Both the position numbers and the translations under genes were made by a program. From Durusdinium trenchii (Eukaryota > Sar > Dinophyceae > Suessiales > Symbiodiniaceae): DNA of 64,000 nt. This document shows, one piece after another, positions 34,003 to 45,604 of the stretch. Under the pieces are notes generated by a model. That model was not told where the DNA came from and ran no database searches. It saw only the letters and a program-made list of their open reading frames with translations. How positions within the stretch are numbered: the first letter of the stretch is position 1; each line of letters opens with the position of its first letter. The DNA lies in assembly GCA_963970005.1 (NCBI GenBank), contig CAXAMN010000002.1, positions 2,341,217 through 2,405,216 on the forward strand, read 5' to 3'.

Positions 34003-35844
34003 GGGTGTCCATTAGGGCCTAAGGATGCATAGAACTGGTGGAGATTCACGTCTAAGACTGTCCAGACCTTGTGACACAGTCTAGCGCTTTCTTTGAAGAT
34101 ACGACTAGTATGAGATCGGTGTCTCTGGTCAATTCTTTTCTGCTTTGAAGGGGGGGCTTTGTTGAGTACTAGAAGATGTTTCTCAAGTAGTGCTCTATTG
34201 AGCCTTGGCACAGTCCTGTTGTTTTGCCAGGAGTTTCTGCTATGGTCTCGGCATACATTGTGGCTGGAGGAGCTTTCCAAGACGGGACACAGTCTTTTTG
34301 TTTTTGTTCTCAGCTTGGGAAGAACTTAGAGCTTTGAGGAATGTGTGTGTCTCAGTAAGTTGGGCCTCGTATGAAGAAGTGCTTCAGTTGCAGATCCCAA
34401 TTCTTTGCCAGGGATCCAAACCAACCAGCATGTGACACACCAAAGTACGCGTGAGTGCTGATAGCACTCATCCTATTTGTTTTAAAGTGAATATTTGCAG
34501 GACCAACTGGAGCCTTACTCCTGTCCAGACTTTTGTTTTTCAGAGCGCTGGGGGTTGATGCTTCTGCTCGTCACGATGGTGCGCTTTTGTAGAGGAGTTC
34601 TGAGGTGCACTTTTCTACGCTTGTACGTGGGACTGAACACAGGCAGGCCAAGGATGACTGGCTCAGGACCTCAAACTGCCCTGGCTGTCTTGCCACGATA
34701 GAGGCTAAAACCGTGCCATCAAGTTCAGGACCAACAAGGAATGAAGAGAATACAATGCAGAGATCATATCTGCAAAAGTGAAGCTGGTCTCAGCCCGAGT
34801 CAGCCCGAGTCTCCCCGAGTCTATAGAAGTGCTTCACCCGGGTCAGTCGATCAGAGGACCCCATCGTTGATGCTGTGCTAAAAACTTGGATGTGGCCTTT
34901 TTGGCCAATGCTCTGGCAGCTGCAATCCTTCTTTTTTAAGATTAAATATCTGTGGGCACCTTATAGAAGTGCACAGAAGGGGTTCTTGTCCCTAACCCAG
35001 TCACATAATCTGTAGCATCATTTGCCGACGTGCCCCCATCGCAAGGAATTGGCGGTGCCGAATCAATCCGAGCGTGAGTTACCCGGCCTAACAAGGTTGC
35101 AGAATCATTTGACACGTTCACACGAGACGATCCTGACGTACTGGACGATACCGTGAGAACAAATATACTGTAGTTTATATGCTTTTAACGTGTCCAGTTT
35201 ACGTAGAGTTGGGATGTTCGACTTCGAAGCATACCCCCGAAGCATACCCCACAATTAAACAACCCGGCCCCGGAACGTTAAAAAAGAACACACACACACC
35301 CATTAATTTGTTTGGTTGTACGAACAAAGCATTCATAAGCATTCCTTGGACATGTGTGGTATGTCTGGCGAATGGTTTGGGGAAACCCAACCATATTGGG
35401 GCACACTCATGTTCCGCAATAAGGCATCGGGACAGAGTTGGTTGTGAAAGATGAATCAAGCGGGAGGGTTTGCGGAACTTTTATGGGAATGATGTGCTGC
35501 GCTGGCTCCTCTGGCCTTGTCAACAAACCTGGGTGTTGACATGTGTTGTCGAACATGGGAGTTTCCTGCTTTTCTTCTTCGTTTTTCTAGTTGCTGTGTT
35601 TTTTCCAACATCGCCATGGGGAATCTAAGGCCGGTATGAGCTTAGCTTGCCAGAGGTGCCTGCACGTGCATGGAAAAGTGAGGTAGATGCTTAATGCATA
35701 TTCGGAGGTGATGTCAGATTACAGGAATGATTTGGCATCAGAAGCAGAGCACGTCCCACACATGCAAGTCTGTTGGCCGACCATTCATCAACTTCTGAAG
35801 ACTCAAAGGATCTTAAAGGCGAGAACCTGATGTGACCTTTGCAG
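34003..35844. other. stretch without supported gene
   Basis: Open frames at 34205-34435 and 34495-34701 lack motifs and clear splice signals. A direct 10-bp repeat (CAGCCCGAGT twice) lies at about 34793-34812. The region may be intron of the EF-hand gene whose clear loop exon is at 35845. Confidence 0.3.
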
Positions 35845-36790
35845 ATTGACCGCATCAAGCGCACGTTCGAGAAGTTCGACACTGACAGAAGTGGACAAAT
35901 CGATCGCTGCGAGCCTGAGACTCAGATTTGATCCGCCGGAGCACTGAACTCGACAAGGCAGAAACCAAACAGGATTGCAACCTGAGCCGGAAAGAGTATT
36001 TTTGCAACATATGTATATATATATATATGCCGACCATTATATACCAGAAAATTTAGACTAGACTTTGCCAGCACCTCTATGTCCCAATCCGATGTGCATC
36101 ACTAAAGCGGGTCTCGTCGAACACAACGGCATGCACTTTTAGAAACTTTTATGATGGTGCATGCCTAGCGGTCAGACATTCGGGCCTGCCAGCACTGTAT
36201 GTTCTTTTGTATGTGGAACAGCGAGTTCCTGAATGAGGCTGATCAAAAGTTTTTTTGGATCAAACACCACCGTCCTGTCTGGCAATGTCTGGCATAGAAG
36301 CACATATGACTCCTTCTCATGGCTGTCTGTCGCAGCCGAGGTTTCGTGATGTGGTGTGCAATCTCATGAAGGTCAAGAGCGTTGCTTTGCGAGAAACCAC
36401 GAGATATATGAACACATAATGTGAGCACATAAGTAGTTGATTTATGGGATTGGTGTTTTCATGTCGAATCGCGACCACTCCTCGTTGAAGCAACAAGTAC
36501 AGTGCGTGTCCGGCGATCCCAGAGAATCTTGTTGTAAACAGTCTCCAGTCAAGATCAGTGAAACAGAACTGGTGCTGAGGAAGATGTTTCGCATCAGCAG
36601 CTGGATAGATATTGGATTGAAGCAAAGCCACGAAGTCCACACATGAATCAGAAGCCCAAAAGCGCCTTGGCATCGAAGAAGCACGGTCCGTTCCGGCAGT
36701 TCAACCGGCAGTTCCGTTTGGCCGATCGATGTGGTCCATCAGGTGATGGCATTACATTCGAAGAGTTTTTGGCTCCTCAGCTGCACGGGC
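35845..36790 (+). CDS. EF-hand calcium-binding exons
   Basis: Exon 35845-35912 follows CTTTGCAG and encodes IDRIKRTFEKFDTDRSGQID followed by RCE, a canonical EF-hand: Asp1, Asp3, Ser5, Gly6, Ile8, Asp9 and Glu12 of the loop are all present. A GC donor at 35913 joins in phase to 36341 (CCGAG|G), giving EFRDVVCNLMKVKSVAL, the usual exiting helix of this domain in protist calcium sensors. Near 36700-36790 a further exon carries FRLAD and GDGITFEEFLAPQL, resembling a second EF-hand with an altered loop. The gene may be the 3' continuation of the EF-hand-like gene at 32709 or a separate one. It is probably a soluble calcium sensor; no kinase or channel domain was seen. Confidence 0.65.
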
Positions 36791-37778
36791 TGCATCGTTC
36801 ACGCACCGGGGAAGTCGGTCCAACGCACGAACCGACCTGACCCAACGCGCGAACGCGTGGGACGTAACCGGGGACGTGGACGGGACGTGGAGGGTGGATT
36901 CATGAGATCTCGGAACAGTGGACGGGATGATGGGATGATGGCACGGTCAAACCACAGGGACGTTGACATCATCTACTCATCGTGGAAACCATCGTGGCTG
37001 GGAGAAACCATGGCTGTAAGGTTGATCTACTGTTTGCTCCTGGATTTCGCATCATTGAGTCTGAGAATTAGATGTTGTTACACAATCTTCAGCCAGTATC
37101 CGGCTCTTATATTTTAGATCCCAGTTTTTAATTTGTCCTAAAATCTTGAGCTTTTACGAACTCTGCAGTCCTCCAGCTTCCCCGTCTCCAACAGTGGGTC
37201 ACTGCAGGATTGGACCATGAAGCTCGGTGCATAGTCTCCGAGTGCAAGGCACACTTCGATTTTGCTTCTGGCAATTCGATGAACGTAGGAGTTGTGCTTT
37301 GCATTCTTGGAAACAAGCTTTGTGGCAAATATTTACATCTATTTGCTCCTGGCCCCTTTTTTGGTGGTTTTAGGCCGAATAAAGTCCGATTCCGAAACCA
37401 AAAATCCGCGATTAAGCAACCAACATTTAGGCTACCGTTAGGCTCCAATGATTGCTAAGCCAAAAGGGTGCCACCGTTAGGTGCTTCTTTCATGAACTGC
37501 ACACAAGGGTGCCATGCTCCTACAGAACACAAATCCAAGTGCAATACATATGTTAATAGTAACTAGGTCGTATATTTTGTGTTTTGTGAGTCCCAAAAGG
37601 CACCACTTAACCACTTATGTGCTGCGTAGCACATGAGCGCAGCACAAACCAATGCACACATGAGCGCAGGAGCTGAAGTGAGAGAGCAGAAGCATATGGA
37701 GAATCCATTAGCTTTTGCCCCTTTTCTATTGAAAAGAAACATGTTGTAAAGATGCTGTTTCTCTTTCATGCCGCCCAG

Positions 37779-37969
37779 TTCATGGTGTTATTTTGGATGT
37801 GGAACAAGCAGCAATTGATCATTTACACTCACAAGACTGGTGAGACACAAAGATGGATGACTTGGGCTGTCGCCAGACTGATTGGCGCTGAGATAGGCGT
37901 TCAAAACGATCCATCTCGTCCTGGCCACACGGTTCTTGACTTTTTAACCACCTGGCCCATCGGCAACAG
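37779..37969 (+). CDS. anonymous internal exon
   Basis: A C/T-rich tract and CCGCCCAG precede, and GGCAACAG|GTGAGT follows. The frame is open for 63 codons: FMVLFWMWNKQQLIIYTHKT, RWMTWAVARLIGAEIGV and PSRPGHTVLDFLTTWPIGN. Two hydrophobic stretches suggest a membrane-associated or buried helical segment. The overlapping minus-strand frame has no comparable splice signals. No family was recognised. Confidence 0.45.
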
Positions 37970-38739
37970 GTGAGTCGCTTTGCACAGATATACTGCCATG
38001 GCATTGTTTTTAGGTCCTAACGCGTGCACTGCAAGTGCTGGAGTGCAACTTTGAAGTGACTTTTCATGCAACTTTGATATCAAGTCTATCAGTGCAAACT
38101 GGCCAAAATTGGCAATACCGATGTTCCATTTACAGCCCTGGCTGCGGCCTGCGGCTGAATTCGGTTCAAGCACCGAATATTCGCGCCTTCAGACCACCTG
38201 GGTTCCGGACGCCGAATGCCATAGACCCTTTACGGGGTTTGGGGGCTCCTCTCTGTATTGGTTCGTACTCGTACTTCATATCTGAATATTCTTGCAATCA
38301 ATGTGTTTCAGATTGACACTGGACCTGTAAAGTCTCAGAGAACTACCATTCCTCCACGAGCATATTGCTTTCTTCGATACCAAATTTGGTGCAGCTAGTT
38401 TCTGGAGCTTTGGCTTCTGCGGCAAGGATGGCTGCCAGCATTGCTGGTATTTCTTTGCTTTTCGTCTCCCAAACGGGAGGTGCTTCGTGCTTCGTCTCCA
38501 GGCAAAAAGACCCGCGTCGAAAAACCCTCCGGACATGGGACATGGCTGTCGGACCATTCTCACGGACTGGTGCCGCTGGAGACGCACGATGCTGTTTGAC
38601 CCCTCTTTTGTTTTCACACATGGCCCCTGTCGGGCCTATCACCCTTTAAAGGCAATACCAACAGAGCCTTGTACTGGACAGGATAGGATAAGGTTGTGAC
38701 TATCAAGACAGGCTGACTCAATTAATGATCACCCCTTCC

Positions 38740-38980
38740 AAAGTTGCGCTCTCGAGTTGTAGCTGTCTTTACTGCGAGACGGCAGAGCATGTTTGCTCTT
38801 TTGCCATTGCACACCGTCTACCACTTGCAGCCAGAGAAGTGGTTTGGACCACTGAAGTTGCATAAGCAGGTGGAGGTTTCTCGAGCTTTCCTTCAAGCTC
38901 TGACTCAGGCGATCGGAATCATGACTGACGAAAAACATGACGAGAATCCTGGGACTTGCGGGGTCAGACGAATGAATTGA
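38740..38980 (+). CDS. anonymous exon ending in TGA
   Basis: The frame LRSRVVAVFTARRQSMFALL, YHLQPEKWFGPLKLHKQVEV and SRAFLQALTQAIGIMTDEKH runs to TGA at 38978-38980. It is preceded by CCTTCCAAAG. Composition and helix-like periodicity favour coding. No family was recognised. Confidence 0.4.
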
Positions 38981-39215
38981 TCGCAGTCTCCGACAAGAAT
39001 ACTAAGCAGTTTCTGAAGTAGATCCATGTCTACAAAAAGCTAGCAGACGCCATAGGTTGCAAAGGTACTGCTACAAAGTATTCTGCATGAAGCTTGAGCT
39101 TCAGCTTGTTCGAATCTGACAGGCGGTGGACGGTCTCAATCCAGAGGCAGCACGCCAGGCCACACTGCCTTCGGATTGTTTGGAGTCACACGCATCTTCA
39201 AGGTAGCTTACGCAC

Positions 39216-39440
39216 ATGACCTGGTCATTCACTCTTCAAAGACGGTCGGGCATTTCTGGCCGAGATTTGTGCTATGGCGTTTGGAGCAAACAGAAGCAAC
39301 GGGAGAAGCCATTGGACCTCAAAGCCAAGGATTTGGGAGCCCATCGTGGGGATGGGGCAGTGGCCGAGGTTCGAGAATTGGAGAATCTAGCCTTCCAACG
39401 CTATCCGCAGCTCGCACCACCTGCTGTCGGGTGCCCAGAC
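39216..39440 (+). CDS. anonymous exon(s)
   Basis: Within this interval the frame EKPLDLKAKDLGAHRGDGAV, EVRELENLAFQRYPQLAPP is strongly coding-like. A second frame upstream (39235-39300, FKDGRAFLAEICAMAFGANR) also looks real, so two exons in different phases may be crowded here. Splice points were not fixed. Confidence 0.35.
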
Positions 39441-39953
39441 TTCGCTGTTGCATGCTGCTTCTGCTTTTTCTCCCGCCAGATGATCCACGTCACGGCGTGA
39501 CTAGCACAGCCAGTCGATTCGAAGAGAAGTCCATTCCAACGTCCAAACTCTTTTGTAAAGCCTAGTACTTTCGATCCTTGTGACAAGTTTCAGCTAGCGT
39601 TCTACGCGACTCGCTGGGCTACAGCGCTTTGCGTCCAGAAACATGGCAACCTTCCACTTCAGATCGAGCACCTGTGAGCCAAGGCCAGCCGACCCCCACC
39701 ACCGCAAGAAGTGTCCGAGATCTCAGTGTGACATAGTAGAACCGATGAGTGTCTATTTGTACCACAGCACACTTACAAGGCTTCCTGCGGCAGTTCTGAC
39801 ACCGCCACCGTTGGGGGTCCCAAGAGGCAGAAGGGAACAAAGACTGCTTGGGTTTCTTTACAGGCTTTGGTTGGCCCTTTAAAGGGCTTATTGAAGGAGC
39901 CCACGGACTGTTCTTCAATCTCTTTGACATTTCCCTACCAAATTGCTCATCAC

Positions 39954-40125
39954 ATGGCTCCGACTGCTGTGAGGACAGAACCGCCGCCAGCCCCAACGCA
40001 AGCGCCACCAGCCACGCCGGTGCCGGCTCCACCCGCCATGCCAGCACCACCGCCTGGGCAACAGGTTCAGGCTGTTCCGGCAGTGGAGGCGCCAGAAACG
40101 GGACAGCCTGGCGATTCAAACGAAG
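39954..40125 (+). CDS. proline/alanine-rich exon
   Basis: From ATG at 39954 the frame gives MAPTAVRTEPPPAPTQAPPA, TPVPAPPAMPAPPPGQQVQA and ends SNEG at the donor GAAG|GTTTTT. It is a flexible Pro/Ala linker of the sort that joins domains. A long minus-strand frame (39619-40212) is open over the same bases because the repeat has a regular codon pattern; it has no motif either. Confidence 0.4.
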
Positions 40126-40240
40126 GTTTTTGCAGAAACACCCAATTTCGGACATTCGCTGCATATCACGCACGTTCCAACACTTCAGTCCTCTACGTTC
40201 CAACACCGTCACTCACACATTTGCTTCCACAAGGCAAGAG

Positions 40241-40318
40241 CTGAAGTTGCTCGAAGTGGAACAGACTCTTCCAAATTTGAAGAGTCTGTACCTCAAGTGT
40301 CAGACAATCAGAGAGTAG
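40241..40318 (+). CDS. exon with leucine-rich motif
   Basis: The frame QELKLLEVEQTLPNLKSLYL followed by KCQTIRE ends at TAG 40316-40318. LPNLKSLYLKC resembles a single leucine-rich repeat. It may be the 3' exon of the gene containing the Pro/Ala-rich exon just upstream. Confidence 0.35.
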   Translation: MKLLEVEQTLPNLKSLYLKCQTIRE

Positions 40319-41159
40319 AGATCTTGATTTGCATTGACTTGGTACGTTGCTTTGTTTGGAGTTGTTTGACCGAGACTGGTTTCATCAAAAGCTTGGGTTT
40401 CAACAGCTTGGCATATAGATTCATTGTTTGGCCATGCTGTTGGACGTGATTCAGTGTTTCGAACATCTCAACTTTCTTTGGCACGTTGACGCACATCGAA
40501 TTGTCAAAAGCCGGTTCTGAACCGAGGGAAGCTCACACCATTCTCAAAAGGCGGCGAGACTTTCCACCTCATTTTCATTAACAAACTCTCCACAACGCAG
40601 GCATAGAGTTGTATATATCTCTTTCAAAGTCTATTGAAGGCTGATCGCCAAAGGAGCAATTTGGAAATAGTATTTTGATGCAACAGGCTTGTTCAGGCCA
40701 TTGACTCGAATTCAGCACTTATAGGATCTGTGTGAACGTCCTTAGTCCATCCGTTTATCACGCCAGCTTGTTCAACAAGATCCGAAGTCCGTGTGGCCCC
40801 AAGTCTAGTGGACCGTTGCATACACTGAATGCCTTCATTGCGATGGTGAATGGTCTTGCTCAATGTTACAGCCAGAAGGGTAGCTAGGTGATGTGCCGCT
40901 TTGCGGGCTTGTTGCCGAGACAGAACAATTCGTGCTTGGCCAGCTTACTCCTGCTTGCATGTGCTAAACCATCACTCTAAACAATGCAAATGTGTGCAGA
41001 CAGGGCAAGAGAGCCAGTTTGTATGCCTCTCCTTGTAGTCTCTCCAGGAGAGAAGTCTGCAACGTGAGAGCCTTACCACGCCCTCGGCATCGTTCAAGCC
41101 GGAGCGTTTTCAGACATGTTCCGCCTTGGGCGTTTCGCCGAGAGCTTGAGCTCACGGCC
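40319..41159. other. stretch without supported gene
   Basis: Nothing beyond short open frames was seen; the sequence is T-rich and intron-like. Confidence 0.3.
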
Positions 41160-41327
41160 GCAAAACACTCCAGTTTCCACAAGAGTAGATGCCAAAAATA
41201 AGAAAGACCTACTACCATATGCCTTCATGTGCAGACCAGATTTTTGTGTGCCATATGCCATAAAGTCACCCGAGGTACTGGCAGAATACCAAAAGTATGA
41301 TGACAAGCATCAGTACAAGCAGGCAGG
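41160..41327 (+). CDS. anonymous internal exon
   Basis: The frame AKNKKDLLPYAFMCRPDFCV, PYAIKSPEVLAEYQKYDDKH, QYKQA ends at the donor GGCAG|GTTTAG. The composition is rich in Tyr, Lys and Asp and clearly protein-like. The exon start is not fixed. The family is unknown. Confidence 0.45.
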
Positions 41328-42042
41328 TTTAGCATTGCCACATTGAAGGAGGCAGTTTTAGCACTGCTTGCGGGGACCGCTTCACTGCGGGGACCGCGAC
41401 GAACACGCAGATCTTCAACAAGACGATTGAACTCATCGCAAGTGAGCTTGCGCCAGAAGCTTACTATTAGATACGCACATGACCAGTTCATTTGCTGGGA
41501 TTGAACCGTTAAGTTCGGATGCCGTCAGAACAGGTTGCTGACAAACAAACACAGAGCGAAGTGAAGAGGGAGCCTTCTGCGAGGCTTATGTACACATATC
41601 CATCCGAGGACCTTTCTGAATGTTGTGCTTTGTGAAGTTTTGCTGATCTGCTGGCCCCGTTCGCGAAAGTTGCTGCTTGTTTGTACCAAGTGCCATACGG
41701 GCCATACGCTTTTTCCATATTTGTTTGTTGTATTGATCCGTAGTGCATGTTTTGAGTTGGGAGCTGGGCTGCGCAGTGACCACTACCTGACTAGGCACAG
41801 TGCCTATAGACTATAGACCAAGCTTGACATGCATAAATCTAGCAAGAACGAACACTACTTCTTTGTGTCTTTGTCGCAACTGCCCTATCCTGTTACCTTG
41901 CCTTCCTATTAGCAACAGTTTGTTGCAGGTACTGTAGGTATCTTGACTTGCCCTCAGGTGCGAGAAGCTTCAATCAACCCTCGCTCCACGCTGAAACTGT
42001 CTACCTCACCTGACAAAGTCAGAGTTGAAATCCCGAGCTCCC

Positions 42043-42942
42043 TTGGTTGGAGCCCATCGCTAGTAGGTTGGAAGCCATCGCTAATAGGTTGGGGGCCATC
42101 GCTAGTAGGTTGGAGGCCATCGCTAGTAGGTTGGAGGCCATCGCTAATAGGTTGGAAGCCATCGCGAATATGTTGGAGCCCATCGCTAACAGGTTGGAGG
42201 CCATCGCTACTAGGTTGGAGGCCATCTCTAGTAGGTTGGAGGCCATCGCTAATAGGTTGGAGGCCATCGCTAATAGGTTGGAGGCCATCGCTATCAGGTT
42301 GGAGGCCATCGCTATCAGGTTGGAGGCCATCGCTAGTAGGTTGGAGGCCATCGCTAGTAGTTTGGAGGCCATCGCTAATAGGTTGGAAGCCATCTCTATG
42401 GTTGGAGGCCATCGCAAGCAGGTTGGTTGGAAGCCATCGCTGTTAGGTTGGAGGCCATCACTAGTAGGTAGGAGGCCATCGCTAGTAGGTTGGAGGCCAT
42501 CGCTAGTAGGTTGGAGGCCATCGCTGATAGGTTGGAAGCCATCGCTAATATGTTGGAGGCCATCTAGTAGGTTGGAGGCCATCGCTATTAGGTTGGAGAC
42601 CATCGCTAGTAGGTTGGAGGCCATCGCCAGTAGGTTGGAGGCCATCGCCAGTAGGTTGGAGGCCATCGCTAATAGGTTGGAGGCCATCGCTAGTAGGTTG
42701 CTATTAGGTTGGAGGCCATCGCTGGTAGGTTGGAGGCCGTCGCTAGTGGGTTGGAGGCCATCGCTAGTAAGTTGGAGGCCATCGCCATTAGGTTGGAGGC
42801 CATCTCTAGTAGGTTGGAGGCCATCGCAAGCAGGTTGAAGGCCATCGCTATTAGGTCGAAGGCCATCGCTATTAGGTTGGAGGCCAAGGCCATTGCTAGT
42901 AGGTTGGAGGCCATCGCTTGTAGGTTGGAGGCCATCGCTATT
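42043..42942. repeat. 21-bp minisatellite array, about 43 units
   Basis: The unit is GGTTGGAGGCCATCGCTAGTA, with variants at the last three bases (AATA, ATTA, ATCA, CCAGTA) and a few units shortened or lengthened. Because 21 is a multiple of three, long frames stay open on both strands: RLEAIAS and GWRPSLV on +, SDGLQPT and LLAMASN on -. These frames are a by-product of the repeat and should not be annotated as proteins without expression evidence. Fragments of the array occur at about 685, 19294, 19768, 25338, 47695 and 63922. Confidence 0.95.
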
Positions 42943-43309
42943 TTCTGTCAGCCTTCCAAGCATCCTGCCCAGAGTTGTAAAGAGCTCCTTCACGCTAGGA
43001 GAATTACCTTGCAAGCCACTTGGTTGCGGCGGTCCTGGATCAAGGTCTGTTGGCCCGGGGCTCACAAGGAACAATGAAATGACATATTATGACACACGTC
43101 AGTGAAAAGCTCATTCTTTAAGTGGTTTATGATACTGGACTGCCGTGTGTGCTTTGTCGTAAAAAGGTCTGTCGGGCTTTTGCTGTGCATGATGCAAATT
43201 CAAAAAACATAGCACCATACAAAAACAACAAGTTGGTAGGGGGGCGCATCCAGAAAAGCACACACTCACGGTTCATCCGCTCAAAACACATGCAGGAATG
43301 CGGGCTGCA

Positions 43310-43640
43310 TGTTGGATGGTATTTTGGGTAGTTTTGGCAAGTTTGTACCATTTGGTTCTTCTTTTGCTTCCCCCCTGAACAGCGCTTTTCAACCTCCAAC
43401 TCTGCAATTTCTGCAGCTTCCACTGAGGCCAGTTGTGAGCTCGATGTGCTGAAAACCATCGCAAGCCACTTGAAGCCGCGGGCTTTTCTGGGTGTTCGCG
43501 TTTTCTTTTCAACGCGACGCTGACCAAACAAAGAATCACCCAAAGTCCGTTTGGAGAAACTCAGGACCCCGGTTTCCTTGGATGATCTCCACTTCCACCT
43601 CACCGTGGTGAATCTGCTGCTGGATCGGCTGCCCCGGTGG
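43310..43640 (-). CDS. hypothetical protein, minus strand
   Basis: The minus strand carries a sustained frame of coding character: KRTLGDSLFGQRRVEKKTRT, PRKARGFKWLAMVFSTSSSQ, EAAEIAELEVEKRCSGGK. It is basic with a short acidic helix. No ATG starts it within the open part; it would need an upstream exon or a GTG start. Its orientation opposes that of most genes here. No family was recognised. Confidence 0.4.
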
Positions 43641-44101
43641 CCCTATTTATGCGCGGAAGTTGCAAGGACTGGGCAGCGGGCAGCTTTCCCTGGCGATTTA
43701 TAGAGTGAAGTGACGGAAAGAGTTTTGTGCGAAGCAAGTCTTTTGTTGTTGCTTATGTATTTCTACAAGAACTGTGCTTCTGCCGTTCTGCATCGCGGGG
43801 CAAGAAACAGCAATGAGTTTCACCAGCCTGCCTGGCCTGCCTCCTTTCATTGTGCCAGTATGCATGAGCTTGCCCAAAAGCTGCCACCCTTGAAGGCTTA
43901 CGCTCGGCTCTGAGTTTATTTTTTTTCTAAACTGTTCATCCAAAGATCTGCAAGCTGGTCGAAACTTGATGGTTTGGATTTTGCAGGTTGGTTTGCGCAA
44001 AGGTCACCGGTAACCGCCGGTATCCTTCAAACGTTTAGTTTCAGGTGATGTTTGCCAAGACGATCGTTGATTGCTTACCGGAGGACTCCGCTCTTTTAGC
44101 A

Positions 44102-44467
44102 GAAGTGGCTCGTTGCAAGACAGACAGCTGAAACATGCTGAAATCTGCAAGAACTTTGCAGTGGCGGAAAAGCAGCTTCCCGGAAGTAAATCCTCGCAGG
44201 GCACGCTGGCTACCCTGACGGACGGAACCAACGCCGCGAATCCGAATTCTGTCCGGCCACGTTTTGAGGAGTACAAGGACAAGACGCGCCTGTCGGACGA
44301 AGCGCTGAGAAGACTGTTATCGGGAGGTAGGATCCCTCCAGTGCCACAGAAGCTCCAGATCAAAGGCTGGGAGCGCAGCCGGAGCGCAGCGGGAGCGCAT
44401 CGGGAGTGCATGGGAGTGGGAAGCTGTCGGCAGCTGATGACTAGCAGCGTCTACGCAACATATCGAG
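44102..44467 (+). CDS. hypothetical protein exon
   Basis: A long frame with high third-position GC reads EICKNFAVAEKQLPGSKSSQ, TLATLTDGTNAANPNSVRPR, EEYKDKTRLSDEALRRLLSG and RIPPVPQKLQIKGWERSR, and ends at CGAG|GTATAG. Codon character is among the best of the anonymous exons. It contains an 11-bp repeat (44371-44414) that makes a RSRSAAGAHRE-type low-complexity stretch. No known domain was recognised; the N-terminal half is helical and polar. Confidence 0.5.
44371..44414. repeat. 11-bp tandem repeat, four units
   Basis: GAGCGCAGCCG, GAGCGCAGCGG, GAGCGCATCGG, GAGTGCATGGG, within an exon. The unit is not a multiple of three. Confidence 0.85.
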
Positions 44468-45001
44468 GTATAGTGGCCAGGGCCTATAAAGTGAGTGTTA
44501 AGCAACAGCATGCAAGCTAGCCCGTTATTTTGCGTATTTTTCCCTTTTGCATCGTGTTCAAAAAGCAGGGTTGGCGCTCTGCCCTGCATTCAAACAGAGT
44601 AAAACTGCACAAGCAATGTGTGCACCTAAGGTGCCTTTCGATTGGAATCCTGAGTTCCGTTCCTTTTAGGATGAAAAGAGAAAGGAAGACCTATACATAA
44701 ACCCAGTTTCCGCGTCAGGAGACTGCAGTGGACACAGGTATGTCGGTGGCCAGGCATTGATATCACTCATGAACCACATTGAGTTTGGTCTTTGGTCGCC
44801 GTTGTGTGTGTTGTGCTTATGCTGAGTGCCTGTTTGTCTTTCTGTTTGTCTGTCTGTTGGTCTGTTGGGCGGGAGGACATGGGAAATGGAAACACCAATC
44901 ATCAAATCTTCAGAGTGTACCTAGGTTAGGCAATCTCAACTAGGTTGTACACTTTGGATTCAGACACTATTTCTTGACAATGTTTCGCTCCTTTTGGGCT
45001 T

Positions 45002-45466
45002 GTGGGGACTGACAAGTTGCGAGTTAACAAAGACAAGTGTCACTTGCTTGTGATCATCATAATGTGTAATTGTACGGCTGGAAATGAGACAGAACGCACA
45101 GCGTTGGCGCAGCCAAGCGCCCACATCCATAAAGTGAAGGTGAAGACGGCGACCAAAGCACCCAAGCAATGGCAGCCGCCCAACCAGTTCAAAGTGGCGT
45201 CGACGACCGTCGACAACGGTAGAACCAGGTCACCGCGAACAACCCAACAACAAGCAACAAGGCCTCCAGCAACATCTCCACAGAGCACCACCATGTCGAT
45301 CCAAAGACGGCGCAATGCCTACTCTCACAGGATCCAAGTCAAGACGCCCCAAGTTGCAAGCCAATCAAGGCGTAGGAGGGAACAAGCCCTGTACAAAAAA
45401 CATGCCAAACAACGTCAGCAAAACTGTACAAACTGTACAACACTACGTCCAAAAAGCAGCCCCTAA
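45002..45466 (+). CDS. low-complexity ORF, doubtful
   Basis: A 154-codon frame rich in Thr, Gln, Pro, Arg and Lys (TATKAPKQWQPPNQFKVAST, SPRTTQQQATRPPATSPQST, QSRRRREQALYKKHAKQRQQ) ends with a short Cys-containing tail. The strand is A- and C-rich here, which by itself keeps frames open. A second + frame at 45315-45545 and two minus frames overlap. It could be a basic disordered protein or non-coding. Confidence 0.25.
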   Translation: MGTDKLRVNKDKCHLLVIIIMCNCTAGNETERTALAQPSAHIHKVKVKTATKAPKQWQPPNQFKVASTTVDNGRTRSPRTTQQQATRPPATSPQSTTMSIQRRRNAYSHRIQVKTPQVASQSRRRREQALYKKHAKQRQQNCTNCTTLRPKSSP

Positions 45467-45604
45467 GCCGGAGGACCGCAGTGTCCCATCCCAAGGCGCG
45501 AGCAGGAAAAATCGTACTCACACATCCCACAACCACACCTGGTAATGTGGCCGAAGTGCTCCAGACTTCTCCCTTATGTTCCATCGGGCCAGACCTTCTC
45601 TAAG

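Noticed and set aside
39690..39800. Cys-rich minus-strand peptide RCQNCRRKPCKC as a zinc finger
   Set aside because: The spacing fits no zinc-finger family well, and the frame overlaps a + strand Pro/Ala-rich exon whose regular codons keep the opposite strand open.
41943..43074. Four long ORFs over the minisatellite (up to 351 codons)
   Set aside because: They are direct translations of a 21-bp repeat in different frames and strands, and have no independent coding signal.
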